A DNA stretch of 64,000 nucleotides from Actinostola sp. cb2023 (GCA_033675265.1 JAUJYZ010001233.1:1-64000), one strand, 5' to 3'. Shown: positions 45,651-57,977, counted from the first letter of the stretch. A program made the numbers and translations. Notes: generated by a model not told the origin, from the letters alone.

Positions 45651-46254
45651 TAGTATTGAATCCAAGTGAAAGCAATGTAATTTTACTCTATTTTTTTATG
45701 TCAATGAAAATATATAGTTTTATACATGTAGAGAAATTAATTCACATTAAATTTCTGCTTTAAATCAGGGTTTCTAGCTTTTTTATATATATTCTTACAA
45801 ATTCCTAATTATTCCTAGGAATTCCTAGGCTGATCTATGTAGGCTTGGAATTCTGGAATACAGGGGAATTCCAAGGTTTACTTTGCAAGGGAACTACTAC
45901 ATGCAATCAGTGTATTGGTATTTCATAATTTTGTTAGATTATATTTATGTATACATTTTATGCACATACATTTGATGTATATATTTTGTATTCCTTTGTG
46001 GTATACAAAATGTATACACATGAGTCCCAAATTGTGCATACTAAAAGTATACATTTCAATATATCTATTGTATACAAAATGTATACAAATGTTCACTGTG
46101 TTGTATACAAAATGTATACACATGAGTCCCAAATTGTGCATACCAAAAGTATACATTTCAATAATCTTTTGTATACAAAATGTATACAAATGTACACACT
46201 GAATTGTATACATTTTGTAGGGAAAAAATATACATATTGTATATCAAATTTTGG

Positions 46255-47547
46255 TAAGGGCAGTTAATTAATCTTTCAATGGTAGACTATAAAATGTTTT
46301 ATTTATGATTCAATTCAGTTAATAAGTAGTATTGAATTTGTTACATGAATTAAGTGTTTGTACGGATATGTTAACAACATAATACACAACAAATGATATT
46401 CACAATTTAGAACCTATAGGTGTGTAATAATTGTGTTCATGTTTGCATGTGACTTCAAATAATTTAGCAATCACATAGAAGTATGTCAGGAAGCATTAAA
46501 TCCTAGCTAAGGGACCATTGGTAATATTTCTACTGGGTGGGGGGAAGGAGGGAGGGGGGCATTTATATTGATTATGAGGGGGACAGCCATTTCCCCTAGA
46601 AGCATTTAGGGGGCTATAGAAAATATTTATTAAAAGAGATACTGGGCGAGGGGTATTAGTGGGGGCATCCAAAACGTATCACTTGTCCAGCAACATTGGG
46701 TGCATGCTTGCACAATGTACCAAGTCATGTGGGTATTTTCTGGGGGGGGGGGGGGGTTATATGGGGTTATATGGGGACGTGCATGCCGCTGTAGACAGGG
46801 TATGGATTTTGGCCTCTGTCCTGAACAGGGTATATAATTTTATGTGAGTGTGTCCTAAACAGGGTATGGTAATGCACAGTTGTCGGCCTAAACCAACCAA
46901 TATTTGTGATCATGCTATGCGAACCGATTCTAAGTCGAAAGCTGATAGAGTGTGGCTATAATGTCCCCTGAAAGGATTGAGCAATGTGCTGTTCCTACGC
47001 CTAGTAACATGATTGGCTGTGAGGTGTCCTGTGACCCTCACGCGAATACTAAGGGCATGAGGTCACCCCCCGGGATGGGGGATCCCCCACCCCTGAGGGT
47101 GGGCGTGGTATCTGTATGTACTAAACATGGTGTCATGATGACACTACCAGGGCCCATCCTCTAGGTTCCAGTCTAGATTCATATCATGAGGAGCTTTACT
47201 CGAAAAAGTTGTCACAGTTGGAGGCGTGGTATCGGGTTGTAGGCCTTTCAATCTTAGTATTGCGATAAGATGATCGACAGTTGCTAGGATTAAGTCAACA
47301 GGATTAAGTAGTAAAGTTAGCTAATGAGTCTTTCTCAATCACATTCCCGCGCATTCTACTCGACAACATATCGCTCTGTACAATCTGCTATTCTATGGTT
47401 TATTTCTGTATGTTCTTGGTTGATTTTGTCCAAATAGAGATATTCCATGTTCAAGCTATCTTTCTATAGTATCCAATGTATTTTGGCACGAAAGGATTGA
47501 TATATAATTTGGCGGGAATGAATTGACTTTTATTCTACTACAATTGT
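46255..47547. other. Satellite-like and simple sequence, no gene
   Basis: A G-run at 46741-46756 and several CCTAAACAGGGTAT / CTGAACAGGGTAT words at 46790-46870, which recur near 48445. GC is raised near 47060-47110. No coding region supported. Confidence 0.5.
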
Positions 47548-47650
47548 TTGCGTCTTGGAAGCAGCAGGTAAACTTGGCCCGCAAGAACTGTATCTCTGTG
47601 AGTATAAAGTTTATTGTAATCTCCGGATGCTTCCTTGGGAATCTCAATTT
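47548..47650 (-). repeat. Diverged solo copy of the 150-bp repeat
   Basis: Reverse-complement match to the unit at 984-1545: TTGGAAGCAGCAGG, CTTGGCCCGCAAGAACTGTA and TGCTTCCTTGGGAATC. Confidence 0.75.
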
Positions 47651-47940
47651 GATTTAATTTTAGCAGCTAGAAGTTGTATTTATTTATTACATGCAGGACC
47701 CCTGCCGGCCGATGTTCTGTGATTCAGTCGAATAATTAAACATCAGCAAGGTTCAGAAGATGCATAAGTTCGTCAACAGGTCTAGGGTATATATATTGTA
47801 CATTTGGACTGGGAGTCTTTTTGAATTTTTACGAGTATTTGAAGATCTCTAATCAGGTTTATAAATGATCGTAGCGGCAAAATAATAATTATTACCTTCA
47901 AATTGGTCACAAATTTCAAATTTTAGGGTATAGATGTTCA

Positions 47941-48043
47941 GCCTAGTGCGTTATACCTGCGGTCTCGTAAACAGCTTGGGTAGGCCTAGTGCGTTATACC
48001 TGCGGTCTCGTAGACAGCTTGGGTAGGCCTAGTGCGTTATGTT
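47941..48043. repeat. 44-bp tandem repeat, 2.3 copies
   Basis: GCCTAGTGCGTTATACCTGC plus GGTCTCGTARACAGCTTGGG repeated with one difference; the third copy is truncated. Confidence 0.9.
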
Positions 48044-48689
48044 TTTATAACTTTATAATTACTCAGAAACTATTCCGGCCGTAGATTTGTGTACCTATTC
48101 GTTTACTCTTGATCCATTTGCACGTACATAATATAAAGAAAGGGATTAAAGTTAGTTTGCTTTGGTTACTTTGTTTGATGACAGATATAATACGGGAGTA
48201 ATTTAGTCCGAAACCTTGAAGGTGTCGTAAAGTGCAATATGAAACCAAAAAATGTCAATCAAGCCCAAACTTTTTCTCTCTAAAGCTCCTCATGATACCG
48301 GGCTATTAATATCCACGTTAAATATGGTTTTAACCTGTATTTAGCCAACCAAGATGCGAGAAGTTTGCCGGTCTTTAGCAGGTCATCAGTCAACATAAAA
48401 CACGATAAAATTGTGTAAAAGAAGACAGTGTGTATTTTGTCCTTTGTCCTAAACAGGGTCCTAAAATAGAGAGTGTTGTCCTAGACATAGCTTGTATACA
48501 GTTTATAGTAAAAGACAGTAAATGTATATCGGTCGAAAATATCGTAAAATTATATAACAAAAGAGCTGACGATCGAAATTCCATATCATGTTCCATGCTG
48601 AGTACGTGTGATCGATGTTTGCATTTTATATTTAGATTGTTCGTATCCGTTTTAAAATACGCGTTTTCCAAGGGGGACTGAGTGACAGT

Positions 48690-49140
48690 GGAGTGTATCA
48701 CTATCAGAAGAGTTATTATCAGGATATCAGGGCTATATAACGACGAAACTCCATTCATAGATAGGATATCGATCGAGGGTTTCAGTGAAAACGACGAAAC
48801 TGATCCATTCATAGAGCTTGACTGTTGGAGATGTTTGTATAAAATCAGGATATCGATCGTCAGGGCTTTGAAAACGACGAAACTCCATTCATAGATCTAC
48901 CAGTATCACTGCGAATTTGGAGATGTTTGTTATGATAAGATATCGTTAAGATTTTAGCTTGACGGTTGGAGATGTTTGTATAAAATCACGATATCGAACG
49001 AGGGCTTTGAAAACGACAAAACTCCATTCATAGATCTACCAATATCACTGCGAATTTGGAGATATTTGTTATGATAAGATATCGCTAAGGTTTTAGCTTG
49101 ACGGTTGGTGTATAAAATCAGGATATCGATCGATTCAGTG
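48690..49140. repeat. Irregular tandem repeat, ~139-bp period
   Basis: AACTCCATTCATAGATCTAC recurs at 48881 and 49020, with related copies near 48747 and 48795. Shared parts are GATATCGATCG, CACTGCGAATTTGGAGAT and TTTTAGCTTGACGGTTGG. Confidence 0.8.
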
Positions 49141-49179
49141 GAAGTAATTATTGTCCGTAAAGAGTGAAATAGATTGCGA

Positions 49180-49558
49180 ATAAATGTCGAATTCACGACA
49201 TGTTTTGACACAGGGTACCCAATTGACGACCTGTCACGACCTGCAAATAAGACGCACGGCCCGTAAAAGGTTTTTACCGGCGGTACGGCCCGTATCGGCC
49301 GGTGAGCAATGTGGCCGACACTATAGCCAAATTAATTATGCGACACAGGGTGACCAATTCATGAGTGATAGAAATGAATATTCGATAACGAATGCTATTG
49401 TGGGTATGAATCATTTAAAAAATTCATCAATTTTGAATAACTCAAAATAATTACATGCTTTGTTTACGCATATTAATAAGATATATGAATAGTAATTACT
49501 TCACGACCTTATACGGGCCATAAAGGAGTTTCACGGCCCGTATCAGGTCGTGTGTATT
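49180..49558. other. Spacer with GACCTG/CGGCCCGTA words
   Basis: ACGACCTG and CACGGCCCGTA occur near both ends (49222-49265 and 49502-49550) in a partly inverted arrangement, possibly a small decayed element. No gene. Confidence 0.35.
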
Positions 49559-49559
49559 G

Positions 49560-52413
49560 AACATGTATGGCTTTGACAGGCACCTCCTTGTTGTAGAAGA
49601 ACGAACGAGCACATCTCTTCGAACCTCGGCCACAGCGTCTCCGGGATCTCAATGTCCACTTCCGCGAACCCAAACCACGTCCCTTTTCTGAGACGTTCCA
49701 CCAACCCCTGACCCGCTATCACAGAGTCACAGTAGCGGGTGACCCTCTATTTCCCGCAGGGCTTGGTGCGAAGCATGGTGGACAGGTAGAGAGCGTTGGC
49801 GTCATAACCGAGGATACGGCGGCATTGCCGAGCTTGTGGCCCGAATTGGTGATCGCGGATTCTAGTGGCGCCTGCTTCGTGATAGCGTGTGAAGACGATA
49901 CTTGGCCCTCCGACAACAGCCCACTTAAGCATCTCATAAGCTTCTTGTCCAGGACTGAACATCTCAACACCTCGCTCTATCGAGCCCCGAAGGAGGTAAT
50001 GTAAGCTCACTCCCGGTATACTGACGGCGTCTTTTAAAATGTCGATACCCTTCTCGGTGTAGTAGCGCAGCCAATCCCCAAACGTACGCATACCGCGCTC
50101 CTTGAACAGGCGCTTGCAGGCCCGCCACTCGGAGAGCTTGAGCCCGTAGCAACCCTTGAGACGGGAATACCAGGCTGGGTAATCCGGGAGCCCGGGAAAG
50201 TCGTGTTTTTCAGGGCTGTCAAACCACTCGTACGGGAGCCAGGACTTCTCCAGGGTACACTCGTACGCCTTCGTCCATTTGTCATACGAGATTCCTGGTC
50301 CGAGGTAGTTGATAATATCGAGGAACCGGAAGCCTGGCATCAATATGAACATGGTCGAATTCGCCTTTTTCGCGACTTTTATTCGAGTGGTCGTGTCGGC
50401 TAGGAGTTCGGCGAAGTGCTCTTTGATGAGGTTGAGGTCATAACGCCCGCAGTTGAACCCCAGACCGGCACTTGGTCACACCATTCCTCGATCTTTGTCC
50501 GCTGCTTCTTTGGTAGCGTGCCTAGGTCGTCGGGAAGATAGTCGGCTCGCACCGCCCTTCTGATCTGGGCTCCTCGCCGATCTAGCTCCTCCATGAACTG
50601 GAGGAGCAGCTGCTTGGGCTCGCGACAGCAGATATGAGTCGGGTTGGGATCAAGGGTGTCGCCGACACTAACTGAGATAGGCACGTGTTAGCCGTTTACT
50701 CTTATCTTGGAAGGTCTCGAAATCGTAGAAGAGGGCGTGAGGGTAGCTCTCGGTTTTGCTCTGCGGTGCCTCTGCCCGGCAATGACCGACTTCGCACTCT
50801 CAACCTTCGTGGACAGTGTAGCCAGCGTCTTGGAGCTTCTGGGTGCGCGCCCTCGTAGCTTGATAGAGCTGTTCACGCGTTTTCTCGCGGAGGATGAATC
50901 TGTCGCGATCGTGAGGGTAACATCGTGGGCATCCATGCCATTGGCAGCCTTGGAACTGCCAGATAGTTCTGTTGGTGGGGTCATACCCGTCGACAGGAGC
51001 GCCCTCGAGCCAACGCTGGCCTCCGTGACCACATGCAGCATGGTGGATGTGCACACCTTTTTCTGAAGCTTGTGTCTCGAGCCACCGAATGGAAACGGAA
51101 GAATTAGTGTGGTTTGGGTAGAGGGCCTTCTCGTAGGCAGTCTGTGGACACTGCACTTTCTCGTTTGGGCACTCGATTTTCGTCTCTCCTCGAGCACAGC
51201 GCGTGGTGTGGCGTTGTAGGTGGCAGGCTTGTGTGAATCGTGCTCCGCAGTGTCCACACGCGTACGTCTGGGCGAGCTTCCCGATGTCCTTGATCAAGAA
51301 GGCATGCCCGCCGTAAATTCCAATCGTCATCACGTTGTTTGTCACCTCTGGTGTGTTTTGCCGCAGGTGCCAGATTATCTGTTCTCCTTCGAGAGCAACA
51401 GGCAGATGCTCTGGCTCATATACGCGAATCCCGAGACGACCGGCGATTGGGCAGCCATGTCCGAGATGATCTTTAACCTCGGCAAGAGCGTCTAGAGACG
51501 TTTTCGGTACATCTCTCGGAGCGGTAGCGAGTTCGTAGAAACTCTTCGCCAGCTTCCGAGCTGCTTCAGTGTTTCGATCCCGGCGCGCCCCGCGATGTAC
51601 AGCGATACACCGCCAGAGACATAGGTTGTCTCCGTAATTGTCCAGCGCCATCAGTGCCCGACTGTGCGCAAGGTTACGCAGCCAGTCTGGCATCAGCCCT
51701 GTGCCCATCAGCGGTTGCCGGTCTAGCACCACCTTGACGACAGTACTGATGAAGCGAACGAACACCCACTTCGTGTTTGGTCGATTGATGTTATCAGGAT
51801 CCCGCCTCTTCTTTTCCTCGTTGCTCAGCCAGGTTTCGGCTTCCGCCAGCCGGTTGATCCAAGGGGAGCCTCCGTGGTTCTTGTGAAACTGAATAACGGT
51901 CCCGTCTTCTACGTCGCGGATCTCGTACGTGTATAAATAGCGCAGGTAGAAGGCGGTGTCAACCCGCTCCCGAAGTTTGGTCATGATGCGCTGCGTGAGG
52001 TCCTCTCCCGGGTCTTGGGAGAACCGCCATCGAATGAAACGACGACCTTTTTCTTCCCCTGTCTCCTCCTCCTTCTGCAGGGCCAGGACCTCCTGATAAT
52101 CCTGAACAGTTTTTAGCCTCTTCTGCACAGGTGATGGGTCGAACTCTTCAAGAACAGCCTTCCTGTTTCGCTCCCGGATCTCGCGTTTTCCCCGTGGTGG
52201 AGGGGGAAGTCGAGCAGCAACTAGAAGCAGAGGCTTGAGTAACTGCCACTTTACGGCTTCCGAAATGGGCTCATCTAGGATGTTCTGTACAACCCTCTGG
52301 AGAACCTTGGGGGCCTCCGTTTCTGAGAGCAGCTGGTCGATGTATTCATCCATAGTAGCCATGTAGCTTCGTGGGTCATCTGTTGTAACACGATATGTTG
52401 AATATACCCCCAT
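49560..52413 (-). pseudogene. Broken Polinton/Maverick-type protein-primed DNA polymerase B
   Basis: From an ATG at 52413 a 537-residue frame runs to 50800. It has a Cys/His-rich segment (CGHCGARF with later H and C residues) and then WHGCPRCYP, an arrangement typical of the N-terminal part of protein-primed family-B polymerases of Polinton elements. The 3'-5' exonuclease DFE motif is visible around 50725 but in another frame. A further frame (50352-49747) contains the palm motif-A region, DANALYLS. More sequence of the same protein continues in yet another frame to about 49560, where it ends abruptly. So there are at least three frame breaks and loss of the C-terminal polymerase motifs. No capsid, integrase, ATPase or protease gene is nearby, so this is a fragment. 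The region is clearly GC-richer than its surroundings. Confidence 0.8.
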
Positions 52414-52620
52414 TTGTCTAAATGGGGAATGCCGAATGCCATCCCCTTCGGAACAGAGGCTGGGAGGCTCTCTGGGAACTGGGGCTCTCCCAAGAGGTTG
52501 TTGGGAGTAGTCAACAACCGCCTCCCCGGAACTTGGGGTGGGGGGCGCCCAGGGCCCAGGGGCCCAGGGGCTCTTCCAGGGGCGGTGGTACTTGTCGACT
52601 TCCGACTATACTACTGAGGA
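52414..52620. other. GC-rich flank of the polymerase fragment
   Basis: High-GC sequence with GGGCCCAGGGG-type runs, continuing the composition of the polymerase island and ending abruptly near 52620. Probably part of the same inserted element. Confidence 0.55.
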
Positions 52621-55499
52621 CAATAAAACATTTTCGTAGGGTGGAAATTTGTATGTGAATAAATCAGAGTTAGTGGGTAGTCTCTTGGTCTAATTTGAAA
52701 ATGTGTTTAACTTGTGTGGAAGTCTCATTACACATGAAATGTGATATTCTTTATTTTCTTCTTTGTTATAAAATTATTTCATGATATCTAATTGGAGTGA
52801 TAAACTTGAAGGCATATAGTATCATATAGAATGTTTAATAATCCAATACATCAACATTTTTCCATACTGCCGAGACCTTGAAAGTTATTTTTCAAAACTT
52901 CGGTTCAAAGGTCAAGTATGTTGTCGCCATGGTTACTATATTAACAAAAAATTACAAAACGTTAATCTTAATGACGTGTCCTAAATTGTAGTCTCTACAG
53001 TAAAACTAGATGATATTACAAGATGGCTGTAAAAATACTAATAAAAGCTGAAATAAGTTCTAAACGTGTAGTTTCATATGCCAACATGCTAAGAATAGAC
53101 CTGTCAAACGTCGACAAATTGCATGTCAAAACCATAACATTCACACTTTAATTGCTATATTATAATACGAGATCAAACATTAAAGGTATAGCCTGAAACT
53201 ATAGCGATGTTCCCGAACCAGTGAGAAGATTTATAGAAACGTCTTTCTTTTATAAAGTTATGGCATCTATGGGCTTTTTCTGATGAATATTGAACTTATT
53301 TATACGAAAATCTTGGCTTACTTTTCTATAACAGTCATCCATACGCTCACTCTTCACCATCGCCGATTCATTGCCATCTTGTTCGCGAAAAAGACGGCCA
53401 AGGTCAAGGTCGTACCCACAAGCTTTTGTGGGGCTTTCTCTGATTGATCAAATTCGTAGAAAGGAATGTTGTTCGAGTCTTAGCAGACTAGGCTAGGAGG
53501 CTAACTAAAGGCAGGCAGTGAGGATTTTCCACAAAATCAAGGGATTTCCTGCAGCCGAGAACGTTTGGAATTGGTGGAAGTAGAGTGTCCGGTTGCTCTG
53601 TTCAAAGAGTTTGTAAGCCGAAGACCAGTTCACGTAACACTGCGCCATTTTACCTCTTGCTAAAACACAACAGAAGAGCGAACGACGTAGTTTGGTACAA
53701 AGTCCAGCCCATGGGACTAAATAAAATCAACTCCCTGATGAAGAATATAGTAGAAGGAACCGCTCTTAATTAATAGCTTGAAACAAGCGAGAAGAGGTTT
53801 ACTAACCACAGTGGCATGCAGGAAGATTGTAGTTAGTAAGCTGAAAATTGCAAACTTCGCATTACCAGAAATGTGAGACATTTTACTCCCGCGATATTAT
53901 GAACAGCGGTCTACTGGCAGTCCGAAATTCTCCTCGAATTTATATCAAAATAAATCAATTTATCAAAACCAAGCTACTCTAAGTTTGTTTAGAAATACCA
54001 AGCGTTTGTGTTGTGGTTGATAGATTTAATATTGAAGAGCTTGCTTACGCTCGGCACAGAGTACGAACGACACCCTCTTGGCACTTCGAAATTTTGAAAA
54101 GAACACAGGAAACCCAATCCATGAACTATGAAGTTTGAATTTCCCGCTTTTAGGAGCCTTCACCTTCTTTGAACAGCAGTATCACACATAAAACTACCAG
54201 GCTACTAAGTTCTTGTAAAATGGCCGAATCAAACGGCGAAAATTGCTATATTTTGGGTGATTTCTTGGTGATTTCAGGACATTCAACAACTCAGATGTTT
54301 GCTCAAGGCCTCCGAGAAATAGTACTTTTTCACTTGTGGTTTGCGGCCTTTTATATCATCGAAATCATATAATTTTGACGGATTTAGACTTACTGTGAGT
54401 TGAGGCAATGTTTGAGATGTCGGCACCGATGGATCCATGCAATCATCGAAAGTTTAAAGCTCGGAAAGTAATGCAGGTAACACTTTTTTGCTCGAATTAA
54501 GAGGCATGTATTGTCAAGATTCGTTGTTGTTTTGGATCCATTTTGCGGCCAGTAGAATGAATTAAACGATGCAAAAATGTTCACAGAATATGTTATAAAG
54601 ACTATATTTTACATCTGGAGGTCGGCACCTAAAATTCAAAGCTGTATAAATGTCAAAATTTCAAATTAAATTTGAAGTCCCATACATTTCTTTGTGTTGT
54701 TGAGCGGCCATTTTGAAATGTCCATCGTACTGAAAACTAATACCGTGACGTCAGATGTCCGTAATTTCTGGTAATGGAGCGAGCAGGAATCGCTAAGGTG
54801 ATGGGACACCGAAATGTTCAGTCGATCAACGATACTTTCCATGGCCATTTCCCGAAGTAACAACAGTGCGAACTAGTTCCTCTCCAAGGCAACCATCAGG
54901 TCACACAGAACGCCACTGTTCCGTTGCAAAGCCACAATGGAGCATCCACATGTCTGTCTGCCCTCAGCACAACAGTCTCGCAATGGAATGCCAGTGGTAG
55001 TATAGTGCATGGCCGGCCCTTTGTACAGCAATGCGACTTCAAACACGGGCCTTTCCATGAATCCAATGATGATGGGATCCCAAGCCCAGAATCTCATGAA
55101 CACTTGAATTCAATAACTGCATATTATCATTCAACTTCAACAGCAAGTCCTCGCCAGGTTCAATCGCTCCTTGCAAACGAAGCTATCAAGTCCTTGAAAG
55201 CGATTCCGACTCCGATTGAACTATTTTAAGTGAACTTAAACTGAACAACTTATAGTCTAATTACGACTGAAATCCCTGTGTGAGACAATTTTATAGCTTC
55301 AAAATGTGCATTTCTTCTATCGAAGAATTGATGAATGAACTTTGTTTTCATGTTCACTGTGATATTATGGGATTCTATTTATGTAAGAGGCAATCAGTTG
55401 GAATAAAACACGAGTTCACGTGGGGTCCACGCAACGAATTATGTATTGTCGTCACTTCCTTTGTCTATAATTTTTCATATATATTATTAATAAGTAATC
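52621..55499. other. Intergenic, no gene recognised
   Basis: AT-rich with frames under 105 codons on both strands. A short frame from 54220 (MAESNGENCYILGDF...) and one at 54924-55229 have no splice or family support. Several ATTTTGAAATG / CCATTTTG promoter-like words occur near possible starts, but nothing decides a gene. Confidence 0.4.
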
Positions 55500-55655
55500 A
55501 TAGGATTCCTCGTTCAATTTGTAATTAATTTGCACTCGTGTGTTTTTCAATGAGCTCTAATTGCACTCGCCCTAAGGGCTCGTGCAAGTTTGATACTCTT
55601 TGGAAAACACACGCATGCAAATTAATAATTGAACTCGAAACCGTATGATTACCTA
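55500..55655. mobile_element. Palindromic MITE-like element
   Basis: AGGATTCCTCGTTCAATTTG with AATTAATTTGCA...GTGTGTTTT is matched inverted by AAAACACACGCATGCAAATT and AATTGAACTCG. Loop of about 60 bp. Confidence 0.65.
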
Positions 55656-55967
55656 TACTAATGAAATTGTTTTTCCAACAAAGGAACATTGTTTCATCTG
55701 TGCGGTACTTAGGCCTAATATGTACAAACTATGAACCAATCGGACAATGGAAGTTTTTGAGCTGTGACCGCAACCTCGAGGATTATGTCTGATATTTTCT
55801 GGCATTTACTCATAATTTATTCGTGATATATTCGCCCGTATGGCATAGAAAACCATGGAATAACCAATAAATATAAATAATAATATAATAATCAATAAAT
55901 AATGGCAGCAGAAATATGACTGGTATCCCAATGGCTACCATGGCTCAGATGATGTCTGGAAATCCTA

Positions 55968-57977
55968 TCACAAGCGAGTGTCGTATCCTTCATTACTCTG
56001 GCCGTTGTCAAGCTTTTCGTCAGTAGAAGGGATAGAGTCCCTACGACAGATTGGTACATCATCAAGAACAGCAACAGAGTTCCTAGGACGGACCGGTACA
56101 TCAGTAGGAACACCAATTAACTCCCTACGATGGGATGGTAAATCATCAGGAGCAGCAATACAGACCTTACGATGAGTTGTAATAGAGTACCCATGATGGG
56201 TTAGTACATCATCAGCAACAGAAACAGAGTCCCTACGACAGATTGGTACATCATCAGGAGCAGCAATGGAGTCCCTACGATTGGTCGGCACATCATCAGG
56301 AACAGGAACAGAGTCCCGACGACCGATCGGTACATCATCAGGAACAGCAAGAGAGACCCTAGGATGGGTTGGTACATCCTCTGGAGGAGCATTTTCAATT
56401 TGAGCAGCAACAGAACTCCTACGATGAATCTGCACATCAACATGTAAATAAGTAGGCGAGTACTGTTCGTCATCATTCACGTCTTCAGTATGGACGACAC
56501 GTTTCTCTGCATCGTGATTCTCACGAAACTCGCCATCTTCATCTTCTTCAGTACGAGCTATGATTGGTGAACTGAAAAGTCCATTGACATTGCATTCATC
56601 CTTTCCGTCTTCACTCTTAATGCACTCATTGAAAATGCTTTCTCTGTCGCTCTGAGTATTTTGCTCATGTTCGATTTCGAGTTCCGATGTTTGTTTGTTC
56701 AGAAATCCTTTCTCTCCCACAGTCTCCACACTAACGCTTTTAGTGTCAGTGTCTTTAGGTCTTCCATCTTTGGAAGTAGAAGGTACTGTCATGGTGTCAC
56801 CAGCAACAGAATGTGTGCTTAATATCCAGATTAAAGATTCTTCAGTTTGGCTGTGCGGCAAAGGAGATGTTGATTTTGTCGGGAAATTATTTCCTTTCGT
56901 TACTTCAACTGCAACACTTTTGAGATCCTCTTCTGGACGTTTTATTTTGCGGGCTTTGAATTTATTTTTCTTCGATTTCAGATTTATTACGCGTCCATTA
57001 CGATGATGGGTCAAACCATGCTGCGCAGCATAGTCTAAATACGCGTTTCTGGCCAAGGGATGTTGTCGTATGTGAAACAGTGCACGTTTAAAGGCCAGTG
57101 ATCGTGAAAAATATATGACAGGCATGACGGAACTGGAGAGAAACAGGCAGAAATAGGCTGTAAATGCGAACCATCGATTTCCATCGATTTTGTCGTCCAC
57201 CGCAACATAGCTGTACACTGCAGCTGGAACTTTACAAAGCGTTTGAACGATCATGATTATGAACAGAGTATTAATTGCTTTGTTGCTGTTCTTACTGCCT
57301 CTTCCAAACAATTTCATCCCATATCGCTTGGACGTGACATTTCTGCTTTTTATGATTTGATAATTGGTCGTTAGGATTGTAAACACCGACACCGCTTGGC
57401 AGCTCGGGATGACGACTTTCCAGATAATTTGACTAGGGCCAAATAGTAGTCTTTGGTAGTTCTCGTCAGACACACTTTCTGTTACAAGAGTATACTCTGA
57501 AACTGAAAACCCCAAGAGCAAAGCTAATATCGTCATCCATTTCAGTGCGATGAAAGCCAGAACTGTCATCGATGTCTTTTTGCCAGTGAACGCTTTTCCA
57601 AACGTGATTGCGAGTAAACAGTCCGTGGAGAGCGAGATTTGAGTGAACAAGTCATTAATGAGAAAGAACCGGTGAAATAACATGGCATACCATCTTGTTT
57701 GTCGATCAAGATTGATCCTTTTGGTCAGTAGGAAGAATTCCATAAAAATGGGAATGTTCACCACGACGTCCAAAAATTCGACGATCGTTAGGTCGATCAG
57801 GAGATAATTCGAAAGAAATCGTAGGCTTTTGAACCGAGCAAAAAGAGTGATCATACACCCGTTGGTCAGGATCCCACAGAATAGCAGTATTGAAAGTAGA
57901 ACAATTTGGATATTCATGCTTCTCTCCATCGTTGGTCCTATCATGTATTCAAGATTAGGTTCATTAATATTGGCCAT
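55968..57977 (-). CDS. Class-A GPCR, orphan, with RRxS repeat tail
   Basis: A single-exon frame from the ATG at 57977 gives 669 residues. Seven hydrophobic helices lie at about 23-48, 54-80, 98-127, 137-160, 184-208, 233-260 and 267-291. Class-A signs are the TM1 asparagine (GILTNGCM), the TM2 aspartate region and a TM7 PxxY (SSSVMPVIYFSRS), where the usual N of NPxxY is M. The DRY triad after TM3 is absent (TDCLLAITFGKAF). The third loop is basic. Residues 300-669 form a long hydrophilic tail with an acidic middle and then about nine units of 14 residues such as DDVPICRRDSVSVA. RRDS is a good protein kinase A consensus, so the tail may be multiply phosphorylated (inference). The ligand is unknown. 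A decayed inverted copy lies at 59674-60117. An earlier non-ATG start is possible but unsupported. Confidence 0.85.
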   Translation of the reverse strand: MANINEPNLEYMIGPTMERSMNIQIVLLSILLFCGILTNGCMITLFARFKSLRFLSNYLLIDLTIVEFLDVVVNIPIFMEFFLLTKRINLDRQTRWYAMLFHRFFLINDLFTQISLSTDCLLAITFGKAFTGKKTSMTVLAFIALKWMTILALLLGFSVSEYTLVTESVSDENYQRLLFGPSQIIWKVVIPSCQAVSVFTILTTNYQIIKSRNVTSKRYGMKLFGRGSKNSNKAINTLFIIMIVQTLCKVPAAVYSYVAVDDKIDGNRWFAFTAYFCLFLSSSVMPVIYFSRSLAFKRALFHIRQHPLARNAYLDYAAQHGLTHHRNGRVINLKSKKNKFKARKIKRPEEDLKSVAVEVTKGNNFPTKSTSPLPHSQTEESLIWILSTHSVAGDTMTVPSTSKDGRPKDTDTKSVSVETVGEKGFLNKQTSELEIEHEQNTQSDRESIFNECIKSEDGKDECNVNGLFSSPIIARTEEDEDGEFRENHDAEKRVVHTEDVNDDEQYSPTYLHVDVQIHRRSSVAAQIENAPPEDVPTHPRVSLAVPDDVPIGRRDSVPVPDDVPTNRRDSIAAPDDVPICRRDSVSVADDVLTHHGYSITTHRKVCIAAPDDLPSHRRELIGVPTDVPVRPRNSVAVLDDVPICRRDSIPSTDEKLDNGQSNEGYDTRL
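55990..56420 (-). repeat. 42-bp coding minisatellite in the GPCR tail
   Basis: Units of 42 bp around GGTACATCATCAGGA and AGAGTCCCTACGA repeat about nine times with substitutions. One unit is degenerate, without RRxS. The frame is preserved throughout. Confidence 0.8.

Larger units (their letters stand above)
44098..46254. mobile_element. 2.2-kb element with CCAAAATTTGATATACAA ends carrying a gene-like unit
   Basis: Inverted ends CCAAAATTTGATATACAA are followed by GTATAC-rich subterminal repeats: two ~130-bp copies at 44200-44430 and two ~104-bp copies at 45999-46205, the latter sharing ACATGAGTCCCAAATTGTGC. The middle contains copy 2 of the unit described at 3717-5770. Subterminal repeat arrays are usual for transposase binding in hAT and CACTA elements; the superfamily here is not determined. 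Confidence 0.65.

Noticed and set aside
45915..46267. Overlapping ORFs on both strands around 46 kb
   Set aside because: They follow the GTATACAAAATGTATAC subterminal repeats of a transposon on both strands.
50688..51257. 189-residue ORF in the polymerase island
   Set aside because: Alternative frame of the same GC-rich polymerase sequence; low-complexity product.
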